Of a DNA stretch of 64,000 nt, positions 42,792 to 53,790 are shown piece by piece. This DNA is from Stagonosporopsis chrysanthemi. Taxonomy: Eukaryota > Ascomycota > Dothideomycetes > Pleosporales > Didymellaceae. The DNA lies in contig JAFISE010000023.1 of NCBI GenBank assembly GCA_022560025.1, forward strand, positions 62,001-126,000. Reading direction: 5' to 3'. Within the stretch, counting starts at the first letter, position 1. Each line of letters begins with the position of its first letter. The position numbers were made by a program, and so were the translations under genes. The notes beneath the pieces are model-generated. The model had not been told where the DNA came from. It saw nothing but the letters and a program-made list of their open reading frames with translations, and searched no databases.

Positions 42792-44027
42792 GGACGGGCG
42801 TGGTTAGAACGAGCATGGTGCTCGTGCAGAGCAAACACTGTAGCATCTCCGAATTCGAAGACGTATCCTTGAGCAACACTCGGTCTACAGTGTGATTGAA
42901 AGTGACCAAGTCAGTGGTGTCAGCAGCTAGACAGTATCGCCAGCAATTCGCAATCACAGAAAGTGTAAACACTCACTAGTGATACCCATTGCGAGCTGTG
43001 AGCGAAGCAACACCAACAATCTGGGGCCGCCCTAGTACCGGAAAGAATCTCACGATACAACGGCTACACCGTGTCGTGACCAATTTTCACCCCCTAAGGC
43101 GCGATCTCACGATCCGATCCAATCTCACGATGCCCACCCAACACACTCGCACACGACGCAGCTGACACTTGACGGTGAGACAGCAAATTTTCCCCCCTTT
43201 ACCTCCAAAGGACACCCTCTATACCTCCAAAGGCAGCATTTACGTACAAAGTCCCACCTTGCGCTGTTCCAACAAAAAGCCTGCAACACGCCCTGCACAA
43301 AGCGTGCTTCGGGGAACCACAGTCTAGACACGCGGAACACGGGGCCGACACAAGGCGACGGGAAACCTGCGACGACCGGTGGGCATTGGGCCAGGGCGTG
43401 GGAGCTCAGAATTTTCTAACGCGATGCCGTTAAGTGAAGTCGTTAAGCCTCTAAAGGACGTCTTGACTGGCTTGTTACGTACAGGCCGCTATTTTTGAGC
43501 GCCCTGCGGCTGATCGCCGACGGAGAAGCGAGTGCGGGAAAGGTGCACGGGTGCAACAGCGCAGGCTTTGCGCAATGGGTGCGCCCTGCAGACTTGTCGT
43601 TCCCGTCGCCAAAGGCGTGCGTGTATGACACCTGATGAGGCTCTTTGACGCTGCACGGGCCTGTTTGCGCCTTGCTGCTGAGAAATAAAGTGGAATTCAG
43701 AGCGGGTGCGGCTGTTGATTGGCTCGCAGACGACAAAGTGTCATGGGAAACAGCGTTTTCGATGGATTGCAACATAACAGGGCGTGCTGAGTAAAATTCT
43801 GTTGCAAGATGAGGTGTAACGGCGTGTGACTGACGATACTTGGCAGGTGTCATAGTTTTCAAGGTACTCATGTTTGCGTGCTGATATATAAGAGGGTGGG
43901 TCGTTGGTCTGAGGGAGTATCAGACAACACAAGCATCACTTCAAAGCATCTCAATCTACGATACCTCGAATCAATCATACCAAACCTACTTCTCTCGACT
44001 ACAATCAAATCACCACACAATCCCACA
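42792..44027. other. Promoter and upstream region of the three-repeat gene
   Basis: About 1.2 kb. A 142-codon minus-strand frame starts at 43871 but resembles nothing. CACGATNNAA-like direct repeats (TCTCACGAT) occur three times at about 43048-43131. Confidence 0.5.
43886..43893 (+). promoter_or_regulatory. TATA box of the three-repeat protein gene
   Basis: TATATAAG, 135 bases before the ATG at 44028, followed by a C/A-rich leader without upstream stops of note. Fits a strongly regulated promoter. Confidence 0.5.
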
Positions 44028-44519
44028 ATGTCTTCCACCACAAACTCCCAGAAGAGGCAGAGCATCCTCTCTTCCTTCGTCGCCCACGCAAAGGCCCACC
44101 ACGAGGGCATGAACCAGGCCTACTCCGCCTACTACGGCTCCGCGACCTCTTCACCCGCGACATCCACCCCCGGATCGCTCGAGACCTCGCGCAACAACTC
44201 AGTCGTCGCCGGCATGGTCGAGGCTCCCAAGGGCAAGACCAACGCCAGCAAGTTGTGGACCGCACTCAAGATCCACCACGAGGAGATGAACGCAGCATAC
44301 AGCGCCTTCTATTCCCCCGGCAACTCTCGCGCCGGCTCGCCCCACGGCTCCGTCGCTTCCTCCCGCCGCGCCTCTGCTGAGGAGCCTCGCAGCGAGAACG
44401 CCGCTCCAAAGCAGCCCACCAACCTCTCCAAGCACTGGAAGCAGCTCAAGACCAAGGTCGTCGAGCATCACCGCGGCGTCAACGCTGCGTACCGCGCGGC
44501 CTACGGCGCGGGCTTCTAA
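44028..44519 (+). CDS. Small protein with three HH(E/R)-x2-N-x-AY repeats, function unknown
   Basis: Intronless, 163 aa. Three copies of a helical motif sit at about residues 16-37, 75-96 and 135-160: AHHEGMNQAYSAYYG, IHHEEMNAAYSAFYS and EHHRGVNAAYRAAYG. The second and third are preceded by (S/T)K(L/H)W--LK. The two linkers are rich in Ser, Pro, Arg and Thr (for instance SRRAS and GSPHGS) and look phosphorylatable. No signal peptide or membrane segment. Codons are strongly C-ending, as in eS8, so the gene is probably highly expressed under some condition. I do not recognise a named family; binding via the repeated amphipathic helices is inference. Confidence 0.78.
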   Translation: MSSTTNSQKRQSILSSFVAHAKAHHEGMNQAYSAYYGSATSSPATSTPGSLETSRNNSVVAGMVEAPKGKTNASKLWTALKIHHEEMNAAYSAFYSPGNSRAGSPHGSVASSRRASAEEPRSENAAPKQPTNLSKHWKQLKTKVVEHHRGVNAAYRAAYGAGF

Positions 44520-44988
44520 ACAGAGTCATGCGAGAAGACGAAACTGAAACGAGAAGAAAAGTGACTTTCTGCAAGCGTTTGGATTTGGACCAAGGTTCCG
44601 CGATATACCATTTGACATTGTCTGGTTAGGCGTTTAGAGAGACGGGTAGAAATATATGCAGAGGAGAGGAGAAAGGATGGGAACAGGAATACCCAAACAC
44701 TACCTAATAATATAATTTGAGATCATACTATTAAGCATACTTGCCCTGCTCAGCACTAATTGCTACAGCCGTTCTCCGCGTGATGAATCTTACCTTGACA
44801 CGCATTACATTTCACTTCACTCCGGATGCTCCCCGGATTCTGCTTACATAGTCGTGGATCGACATACCCCTGCGCTACAAATCAGCCTAGGACACAGAGT
44901 TCTATACCTAAGAGGGGAAGAAGGAAGTGGGTCAGCTTGCCTAGTTGGGTCGAGTCGAGTTGGGTCCACGGACAGCGACAAAGTCAGC
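44520..44988. other. Spacer between convergent three-repeat and ureohydrolase genes
   Basis: 469 bases of 3' flank with no supported gene. Confidence 0.5.
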
Positions 44989-46458
44989 TCAGAGCTCGAT
45001 GGTCTCCTGCTTGCCCATGTAGCTCAGAGGGCCCTTCTTGACCATCAGAGTCATGACCTCGTACAGAGTATCGGCGGCGGCCATGGTGGTCAGCTCAGCA
45101 TTGGTGTCGTATGCAGGCGCGACTTCGACGATATCGGCGGCGATGAGGTTGATGCCCTCGAGGCCGCGGATGATGGTGCGGAGCTCGCGGGTGGTCCAGC
45201 CGCCGGTCTCGGGGGTGCCGGTCGCAGGGGCGACTGCACCTGTGTCAGTGTCTCATGCGCATTCTACTTGACAAGAGGGACTTACAAGCAGGGTCAAGAG
45301 TATCGATATCGATGCTGAGGTAGACGGGCTTCTCGGTACCGACTCTGTCCTTGATCTTCTTGATGATGCCGTCGGTGCCGATCTTATCAATCTCACGTGC
45401 CTCGACGATCTGAAAGCCACAGTAGCCATCGTTCTCGTAGTCGGACGGTCCGGACAGAGTGGTACGGATTCCAGCATGGATGTTGGTATCATTGGCAAGG
45501 AGACCTTCCTGAGCAGCATGGTAGAAGTAGGTGCCGTGGTTGATGGCGGCTTGATCACTGGGTGCGCCGCCGAAGACCTTGGGCTTCCATGTGTCAAGAT
45601 GACTGTCAAAGTGGATAACACTGACGGGACCATAGTTGCGGTTGATGGAGCGGAGGAGAGGGAGAGTGATGGTGTGATCACCTCCCAGAGTGATCAAGCG
45701 GGGTAGGGTAGTTCCCTTCTTGGATGGGCCAGGCTTCTCAGCATGTGTGTGGGGTGCGCGGCTCAAGAGAAGGTTGTGGCCTTCCTCGATCTGCTGGAGC
45801 GCAAAGGCGTTGTCGTACCTGTTATCGTGTCAGTACGCTGACTCTTTTTGCTGCAATTTCTCGGTATTTACGAGGTGACTGGAATGTCTCCGCAGTCAAT
45901 GACCTTGGCCCAGGAGTTGAACGGGTTCGCTTTCAAGGGAACATTGTATCCGCCACTAAATCCAATCCTGCGTGAGCCTTTATGCCCATGCGGACCAAAG
46001 TAAGCATATGATGCTTTGTGGAAACATACTAGAGATTGAGGCGGCGAGAACCTTGTCTGATACCGCTGGGCCCGAAACGGGCACCAGGGCGGTACGAAGT
46101 GCCAGTGTCAAAAGGAGCACCTAGAGGAAATCAGCGCTTGACAGGCTTAAAGGTGAACAAGTGATTTCTACCGATGAAAGCAATGTCAAAGTCGACTTTG
46201 CTTTTAAGGCAGGGGGAGTATGGAAGGCGACCGAAGGTAGAGATGCCACTGAAGATGGAGTCGGCCTGCAGATGTGTCAATGGCTTTAGAGACGCCGTAA
46301 CAGTGTATAGGAAGACGCACTTGTGTACCGCCGTCTCCAGGAAGAGTGTTGTACCAGAGACCCTCGTGGGGACCGGCCAATGGCTCTTGGTCGTGGTCGT
46401 GATCGCCATGTGCAGCAACAGCAGCTGCGAAGCTGAGGAGAGCTGAGGAGAGCTTCAT
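44989..46458 (-). CDS. Agmatinase-like ureohydrolase with a signal peptide
   Basis: Mn-dependent ureohydrolase family (agmatinase/guanidinobutyrase), releasing urea from a guanidino compound. Six exons: 46458-46321, 46265-46172, 46120-46030, 45955-45872, 45818-45286 and 45233-44989, giving 394 aa. The N-terminus MKLSSALLSFAAAVAAHG is a signal peptide followed by a His/Asp-rich stretch, so the product is probably secreted or vacuolar, unlike cytosolic arginase. Metal ligands are complete: GGDHTITLPLL, HFDSHLDTW and SIDIDTLDPAF, the last joined across intron 5. Other blocks: IGAPFDTGTSYRPGARFGP and TGTPETGGWTTRE. Intron 3 needs a TTTAG acceptor; the nearer CGCAG would create a stop. Substrate not determinable. 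Confidence 0.9.
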
Positions 46459-47582
46459 TTTGCAAGAATTTGTGCTTGACGAGGAATGGAGGAAGTGAAA
46501 AAGATGTAGAAAGCAAGCCTTGGGTGCGAGAATTGCAGTAAATAACTGGGAACAGCTCAGACCGCTGTGTATCAACAGCTCTTGACCAGCTCCTGTTAGG
46601 TAAACAGCTTAAAGCTACCCTGTCAAAATCCGTATGCAGGTTCAGCTACATTGTGCCCATGTTTGGTTAGAATCTTCCGATACGACTCAAGTATCGACAT
46701 CATAGGGCGGCAGGGGAATACAGCTGCTTGTCGTGTTTTTTGTTACTTGGGCGCGATAAGACTACCCCAATGACAGGCTTTGAGGTCGTCCAGATAGTCT
46801 GGACACAAATAGTGTTACTCGAAGAGTATATATCTCTTCAAAGGCCATCTAGGTACTGAGGTTTGCCTTCAACGTAGCCTTCACCTTGCAGACCGATCGT
46901 GTGGCAGCGGGGCATTTTCAACCCCGCCATGTGCGATGACGCCTAGGACCGAGCAATTCACCAATGGTCGACGATCAATGTTAGCCGTAGATATGCACTC
47001 AAGAGCCTCGTGGCGCGGCGTATATCCTTATCTGAAGCTGTACAAGGTATATATGCATGTAGTGTTGTTGGTACGCTTGCGTAGGCTGACAGTATTCGGG
47101 ACGAGCAGCCAATCGAGTCCCTGTCCGTCATGCTCTTTGGTTGCGCTTTACAATACATCATAGGCCGATGAGAACTAGGGTCGGATAGGCCCCTTGAAAT
47201 GCGGTTCGTTGAAGCATCTTGGTATCGGGCGGTGAGGTCGCGCCCCAGACGACGACGGCTTGGGCGTGCGTGCAACACGAACAGATACGCGGACACGGAA
47301 CTTTTGCACCATGCAAATGCAGTAGACATCACCAGCCGATCGCTTAGCGACAGCGTTGGAGCGTGGGGAAACGTGCGGAGCCTGCGGAGTGTCGTTCGAG
47401 CGGGACGTTACAGGGGTGGAGATACAAGAATGACCTAGCTATATTGGGATAGTACTTAACACCGACTGCATGCTAACCCTGGACTCCCTATCTCACTCTA
47501 ATGTCTAACACACGTTGCTAATGCCTGAGGCGCTTCTGATTCGCCAATTGTTCAACGAGAATCAGCCCTCTATCTACAATCT
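46459..47582. other. Spacer between ureohydrolase and MATE genes
   Basis: About 1.1 kb without a supported gene. The left part is the ureohydrolase promoter. Confidence 0.5.
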
Positions 47583-49204
47583 TTAGTTCTGCACAGTATT
47601 CGTCACGACCTCCTCCGAGACTCCCATTTCGGCTCGATCTTCTGAGTCCATCCTTTCAAAGGCCTTCTTGACCTGATAGTTCCAATCGCTCCACGCTACT
47701 ATGGCCCACTCACCAAAGCCAACGAGATAGAGAGCAATGCATTGGCCGACCCACAAGCCAGCCAAGCCCCATCCGTTGAACGCGAGCCAGATACCCAGCG
47801 GTAGAGCTCCACAATAATAACTGACGATGTTCACGGTCGCGCCGATGTGTTGCCTGCCCATTCCTCTCAAAGCGCCACCACAGCTACCATTGAGCCCATC
47901 GGCAATCTGGAAGAGGGCAACATACGGCATGACCTTTGCAGTGAGCTTGATGACCTCGACGTCATCGTTGAAGATCTTCGCGTAGAAGTTTTTGACACCC
48001 AGCAGGATTGCCAGCACAACGGCACCGAGAATCATGCTGAGCACGGCTGCTGTATTGGCAGCTCTTGCAGCGCCTTTCGCATTGCGGGCACCCAGTAGAT
48101 TACCGACTCGCGATGAGGTGGCGACACCAACTCCGAATGGGATGGTGTTCATAACCTGATCAGTAGTCATGATAACACTTTGTGCAGCCAAAGGTATGGT
48201 ACCAAGTTTTCCAGCAACGAGAGCAACGATCTCGAACGCCCACCACTCAGTGCCAACGTGGATGACACCAAGGAAAGCCAATCGAGCAAAGACCCCGGTG
48301 TTTTGCAGGCATTTGCGACTCCAGCCTCCCCAGCAATCCCATCCCTCGACGAAGCGTGCGTATGCGAGAAGGAGCAAGAAAGAAGCCCAGTACGCGATCC
48401 CAGTAGCGAGCGGCGCACCAAGCAGGCCCATATTCAAAGTGTACACAAATAAGTAGTTGAGTCCTGCACTGAGCGGAGACGTGATGAGTAGTACGTAAGT
48501 CCCGGGGCGCATAATTTCTAGGCCACTTAGATGGTGAAGCTCATATTTCATCTCAAGGGAAACTCACCTTGAGCCTGCATGTACTTTTTCAAAGCCTCGA
48601 AGTAGACATAGCCAATTCCACCAGGTGCGAGTACAGTGAGGAACCTGGCTGAGTCTCGTGCAATGTACTCTTCTTGACCCAAAGCTCGGAACAGCGGTGC
48701 GGAGCATATCCAGAGTACAGCAATTGGTAGATAAAACAGAAGAAGAACCACAAATGCACGCTGCAGAATGATACCCAGGTCGTGGCGATTCTTACTGCCG
48801 GTAAAGCTTGCAGATGCGAGGGTGTCAATTGCTGTCGTGCCTCCCAGAGCCACAAGCCATCCTGTAGCCATGGCGAACATGTAAGAGAAAGCAGCTGTTG
48901 CGAGCGCTTCGGGTGACAACCGGCCGACAATCAACACTGAGATTGTCTGGAGAGAGTTTTGCAAAGCATATGCTAGGACCACCGGTATAGAGCCCTTGAA
49001 CAGTACCCAGAATTCTTGCAATACAAGCTGGGATCTGATCCTAGAACCATCTTCAAGCTCATAAGTTTCACCAGTCGACCACTCTTCATGGTGTGTTGGC
49101 GTGAGCAGGGATGTTCGCTCGTTAGGTGTTGTTTCGCCCTTGGAAGTAGAAGTGCTTCTGAACAACCTTGGGACCCAAGAGCGAGATTTGCTGTCGTTTT
49201 CCAT
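47583..49204 (-). CDS. MATE-family multidrug/toxin exporter
   Basis: Twelve-span cation antiporter of the MATE family. Two exons, 49204-48568 and 48517-47583, give 523 aa. A hydrophilic N-tail (about 65 residues, with ERTSLL, a dileucine sorting-type motif) precedes the first span. Family blocks: PVVLAYALQNSLQTISVLIV, LGGTTAIDTLASASFTGSKN, IPFGVGVATSSRVGNLLGA and GGALRGMGRQHIGA. The ERTSLL motif suggests vacuolar targeting, as for other fungal MATE proteins; that is inference. Substrate unknown. Confidence 0.93.
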
Positions 49205-50378
49205 GGTGGGGTAGCTTGAATGAAAAGGTTGAAGCGCTGCAATCGTCCTTTAGAAAGGCGCACAATGCCTATATGTATGAAGGCGCCTCGAATAACAGTG
49301 ATTGCAATGAATTAGGCCGGCCGAGCGTTATGCGTTTTGTGTTACTGAGCTTCCCAGCTTTGACAAAGTGGGTGCTCATCCAACGGCTTGACAACATCGA
49401 TGACATTTCACGTTGACGGCCTATCACCGGTGCAATCGCGGAAACTCCAGTCTTTTGAGAAATCCAGGCGGGTCGGGTAATGCTTCCCGCATGAAAGCCT
49501 AACTCCAACGATAACAAAGCGTCGGGGATGCATGACTGGATGTGAAGGTGCTGCGGTGGCCTTATCAACATGCGCCTGTTTCTTCTTGACTAAGACATTT
49601 CGGTAAGCTTTTACGTGGCCCGAGCCATTTCGTATGATATTGACAAGGCCAATCAGATTAGCAGGGGATGGCGTGGGTACAGAACACTGGTGGAACCGGG
49701 ATCGACCGTTCCTACTGTGTAGGGAACCGTAAGCAAACGCCCCGTCTTCCCTGCACCACAGGCCCGTGCATCTTGACGCCAAACAGCACGTACAAGGGTC
49801 CTTGTTGTTGCAATTGCCGAAAAGACCAGTGTGGTATACGTGCGCGCGAGGACCTCGAAGTTGTGGTCAACTTAAGCGAATGTGCCGCTTTGGAATGCTG
49901 GCTGGCATCAGGGTCCAGCTGAAGCAGGAAACAAACTACACATCTCGCGTGGCGATGAGCTGATAGCAAGGCTGTCACTGTCAGCAGCAGTCGGAAATCA
50001 TGAGATGCCTGCAGCCGCGATGCGAGTGCATGATGTCTGCGGGGCGCAGAGCCGTAGTCACTACGGGGAACAGCTGGGCTGCATCTGATAGGTCGTGGGT
50101 TGGTTGGAGGCCCGAGTCCCCACTCTTCATCCGGCGTGCGCCATCTCATCATCACCAGCGAACAATATAGGTGATTCGAACGAACATATGCAAGTAATTG
50201 TGCGCCTGTAACTCAAGCAGATTTTCTTGACAGACTTTCCTGAGATTATATCTGAGACCTATCGCTTTGCCTTCCCGCGGTAGTTTCACCTTGTGTCTGG
50301 CACCATGTTCGAGCTTTTCCGGTCATCGCGACCAGGATCAACCGTATATCAGTTCACGCTGTAGCCAGCCTATTGACG
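49205..50378. other. Spacer, no gene recognised
   Basis: About 1.2 kb holding the MATE promoter and the 3' flank of the cysteine-rich gene. Short frames only. Confidence 0.5.
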
Positions 50379-51107
50379 TCATTTGGCCTTCTTGCACCGA
50401 GCAGGACTGTCGGCACACGGATGGCCTTTGGCGCAGTAATAGTCGGTAGAGCAGAATCCATATGTGCACTTTAGAACGCTGGCGCGATCCTTCGAGCAGA
50501 CAAATGTGCTTTTCTTCTTCGAGCCGCGGTTCCTGGTAACAAGCTTGATGGGAGTTGTCTTGGCACGAGCGGCTATAGCACGAATGTCGGACTTGCTGCC
50601 TTCAGGAGATGGCGAATTGCTCCCGCAGGAGATAGACCTGTCTTTGCACTCTTCGTTGCTCTTGCAATAAAGATCTGTGGAGCAGAAGCCGTATTTGCAG
50701 ATCAGCACACTTCTGCGGTCCTTGGAGCAGACATAGTGCTTATTCTCTTGAGGTGAGGCGGCTCTCGCAGTAACCTTGTCAAGCTTGGACAACGGAGCCT
50801 TGGGAGTGACTTTCTCATTATCACTGGAAGTTCGCTCGATGGTTTCACCCGTGTCCATACACATAACGCCCTTGTTGTGTTCGAAACAGTACGATTCGCA
50901 GGAATGGACGACCAGACAGCTGCCGCCAGCGGCCATCTTGCAACGAACGACGTCCTTATCCACACAGTGGTGCTTCTGTGTGAGTGTATCTTCCGAAAGC
51001 GTTACTGGATAACTGGTAGAGGGGGTGAATCCAGGAGTGTTGGTAGGTGCGCTCAAGGCGAGCGCGACCAAGCCAAGGCCGGCAAGAGCAGTTTTGACAA
51101 GCTGCAT
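50379..51107 (-). CDS. Secreted protein with three six-cysteine modules
   Basis: Intronless, 242 aa from ATG at 51107. Signal peptide MQLVKTALAGLGLVALALSA. Three cysteine modules follow. Modules 2 and 3 share exact spacing C-x9-C-x4-C-x5-C-x5-C-x6-C, with the blocks VCSKDR-SVL-C-YGFCSTD-YC conserved. Module 1 (near residues 45-85) also has six cysteines but different spacing (HHCVDKDVVRC...CESYC). Basic/Ser-rich linkers join them. Eighteen cysteines, small size and secretion are the profile of an apoplastic effector or wall-binding antimicrobial-like protein; this is inference. No known family recognised. Nearest genes (MATE, kinase) suggest no pathway. Confidence 0.82.
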   Translation of the reverse strand: MQLVKTALAGLGLVALALSAPTNTPGFTPSTSYPVTLSEDTLTQKHHCVDKDVVRCKMAAGGSCLVVHSCESYCFEHNKGVMCMDTGETIERTSSDNEKVTPKAPLSKLDKVTARAASPQENKHYVCSKDRRSVLICKYGFCSTDLYCKSNEECKDRSISCGSNSPSPEGSKSDIRAIAARAKTTPIKLVTRNRGSKKKSTFVCSKDRASVLKCTYGFCSTDYYCAKGHPCADSPARCKKAK

Positions 51108-52088
51108 CACTTGTTATGTTTTCGCTCCCGGTTGACTCGTATGCACCGAGGTCGATTTGTAAGTTGAAGAAAGAGAGGGCGTTGAGAAATCAACGGTGGT
51201 TGACAGGCGAGACCGTTTGCACCCCACCTGCTTTACAAGTGAAGGCAGCAGGCAGAAGCTGCTATCGACCTGCAATTTCAAGGTGGCAAACCTAATGTTG
51301 AAAAAGGCAGAAACGAAGCTTGGCCAACCATCACAAGTCCGTCGCTGAACATTACTGGCGCCGAAATGGTAGCTTCATAGGTTACGCAGTCAGACAATCA
51401 CTGAATGACTCGTACATGAGGAGTGACTGCCGTGACGCGGAGGTACAGTGCAGTCCTATCACCCTGTCAGATTCAAGAGCAAGATATCAGTATGCCACAT
51501 TGTGTATGTGTGTACTACTTCGAAGAACACGAATGCAATGAGCGGATACATTCACTCACTGGCCTAAATTCGAGGCCCACTGAAGCTGAGATTGAGATGG
51601 CCAAAGGTCTACTGCTCGAAACTTGACTCGCTCTGCATTGGTGTCTCACTTCTAATGCGCGCATGCGTGGAAGAACAAAGGGAAGCGACAGTAAGTGGCT
51701 TGGGTTGACGACTGGTAATCGGTGCGGTTGTTTCACATCTTCACTGTGTACTGACCACCACTGTTCAAATTTGGAGTACTTCACAAAATAACGACAAACA
51801 ATCGCAACGGTTCGCCAGACTTGAGGTTGATCGGGGTTGAGACACGGCTCATTTTACAGCCTCGTGTGTTTCATTGCATTGTTCGCATCGCGTTTCCAGT
51901 GGTTCATAGAGGTCTACGCCAGACAACCAACATTGTAAAATCAAGAAAGCGTTGTTGGAATGCAACGTGCCCCTACAACGTTGACAAGCTGCATCACAAC
52001 CTCAGCGGACCCGTCCGGCGCCGCTTCGACCTCCAGACTCCCAAGGACCAGGTGATAAGGCTAGTACCGTCAATTACTTGATTGCCAA
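51108..52088. other. Divergent promoter region of cysteine-rich and kinase genes
   Basis: About 1 kb between outward-facing starts; no supported gene. Confidence 0.5.
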
Positions 52089-53492
52089 ATGTTTCTCTCT
52101 GCAGTTTTTGTTATGTTCAAAGAGGTCTACGAAATGCTGAAAGGTCGTCGTCTTAAGCCAACAAGTCGCCGGTCGACCGTGGCTCGCGAACACCCACAGC
52201 ATGACGCATATCTCGAAGCATCTGATGATAGCACCGCTGGACCTCAGTATGTACATCGCCACTATATCAACGACGTGTTCGCCGAACAACGACGAGACAC
52301 TGATTTGGACGTCGTACCACAAGACACAAAGCTGATCGAACAGACTCATGCCGCCTTGCAGGCCTACTCATCACCTTATTTTCTCGAACAAACGGATTTT
52401 CGTTCTCGCTCGACAATTCATATCACTCCGCACAAGGACTTGACATTTCACGCGAAATTCCATGAGGTCTGGCGCCACCAAGAGATTGTTGGCGAAGGTG
52501 GAGATGGTATAGTACATCTTTACCAGCAATCGAACGACCCGGGTATGTGTGTCGCCGTCAAGGTACCTCGGTTCCCTTCGGCGCGTGAAGATGTTGAGAA
52601 GGAGATTATGAATATGAGACTTCTTGGTAAACATGAGCATATTCTGGAGCTTGTCTTTGCCAGCAACGATTGGTCTCCTTGCGGTCCGGCAATGTTCATT
52701 CAATACTGTGAATTGGGTAGTCTGGTAGACTATCGGAAGTCTTGGTGCGCGCAGCAAGCGTGGGGCCACCAGCCTGAGCGGGTGTCAGAGATTACGATGT
52801 GGAAGCTGTTCCGAGATATGGTGCTTGCTCTTAGCTTTTTGCACAGCGAGCTTGGTATTCGTTACGTCCACAACGATTTCAAGCCAGCCAACATTCTTGC
52901 GATCGTACCTTCAGATGAAGTCAAATATCGAATGGTACCTGAGGAACCCACCTTCAAGCTCTCAGATTTCGCTCGCCTTACGCCTTGGCCAACACCGCAC
53001 GGTAAGCCTGCTCAGCGCTTCAACGGTACCCCTGAGTATGCGCCACCTAGACATGAGCAGCGCGCTCCTGTACTTCCTTCAGCGGATATCTGGGGCCTTG
53101 GTGCCACTCTGCAATACATGGCGCTTGGCATCAATCCCGTCCAATCCAAGGAGGCTTTCATCCGGGACCGCAAAGCGAAAGGCAAGTCACATCCTCAGCT
53201 TAAGGACAAGTCCAAATGGCTATCAGAATATTGGCGCGCTCGAATACCTACTGTGTTTCGGCCGCTCAATGTGCCTATGAACGTGCTGCGAACTGATTAC
53301 GATCTTGCCTGGGACCTGCCAGACTATCGACCTTACGGCGTATGCCTGGGCTATTGGTATGCACAGCTCTGGAAGCCTGCTGTGACCCGTCCGAAGGCTG
53401 CGAAGCTGTTGGCCGAAGCAATTCCCCACATGGACAACGTAGTGGAGCGGCTTAAGCGTGAGCGCATCAAGCAGGTATATCAGTGCGAGTAG
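52089..53492 (+). CDS. Divergent Ser/Thr protein kinase with DFA in place of DFG
   Basis: Intronless, 467 aa. Residues 1 to about 125 show no known domain. The kinase fold follows: Gly-loop VGEGGDGIVHLY (about 134), VAVKVPR with the beta-3 Lys near 157, an alpha-C candidate EKEIMNM, catalytic loop YVHNDFKPANIL (HND for HRD, Asp near 263) and KLSDFARL, where DFG is replaced by DFA. The activation segment ends GTPEYAPP and is followed by SADIWGLGATLQYMALG. Lys, both Asp and Asn are present, so activity is plausible despite the DFA change. The C-terminal 80 residues are conserved-looking but unassigned. Many fungi carry expanded kinases of this unplaced type; substrates are unknown. Confidence 0.82.
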   Translation: MFLSAVFVMFKEVYEMLKGRRLKPTSRRSTVAREHPQHDAYLEASDDSTAGPQYVHRHYINDVFAEQRRDTDLDVVPQDTKLIEQTHAALQAYSSPYFLEQTDFRSRSTIHITPHKDLTFHAKFHEVWRHQEIVGEGGDGIVHLYQQSNDPGMCVAVKVPRFPSAREDVEKEIMNMRLLGKHEHILELVFASNDWSPCGPAMFIQYCELGSLVDYRKSWCAQQAWGHQPERVSEITMWKLFRDMVLALSFLHSELGIRYVHNDFKPANILAIVPSDEVKYRMVPEEPTFKLSDFARLTPWPTPHGKPAQRFNGTPEYAPPRHEQRAPVLPSADIWGLGATLQYMALGINPVQSKEAFIRDRKAKGKSHPQLKDKSKWLSEYWRARIPTVFRPLNVPMNVLRTDYDLAWDLPDYRPYGVCLGYWYAQLWKPAVTRPKAAKLLAEAIPHMDNVVERLKRERIKQVYQCE

Positions 53493-53790
53493 AACAGTCC
53501 GATACGTGAGGTGCGTTGAGGGATAGCGCTAGCACGCTGACTCGTGCTAAGTAGTCAACATGAAGGAAATCAAGATAGATGATAGATATCGCGTTAGATC
53601 GAGATGGAATTTTCATTGTGTTTTTATTCGTGCTGGAATGATGTGCAGCCTAGTCATCCATCCCTGCCGTACTCCCGCACGGCCCCACTTACGTCATGCG
53701 GAAGGAGCGACCTATACACTTCACCAGCTGCTGCCATTAACAACACATTTCTTACCTCTCCAATCAGCCCGTCCAGTAAACTCACCGAGA

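Noticed and set aside
43443..43871. 142-codon minus-strand frame starting with ATG
   Set aside because: No signal, domain or codon bias; overlaps the promoter of the 44.0 kb gene. Kept only as a weak possibility.
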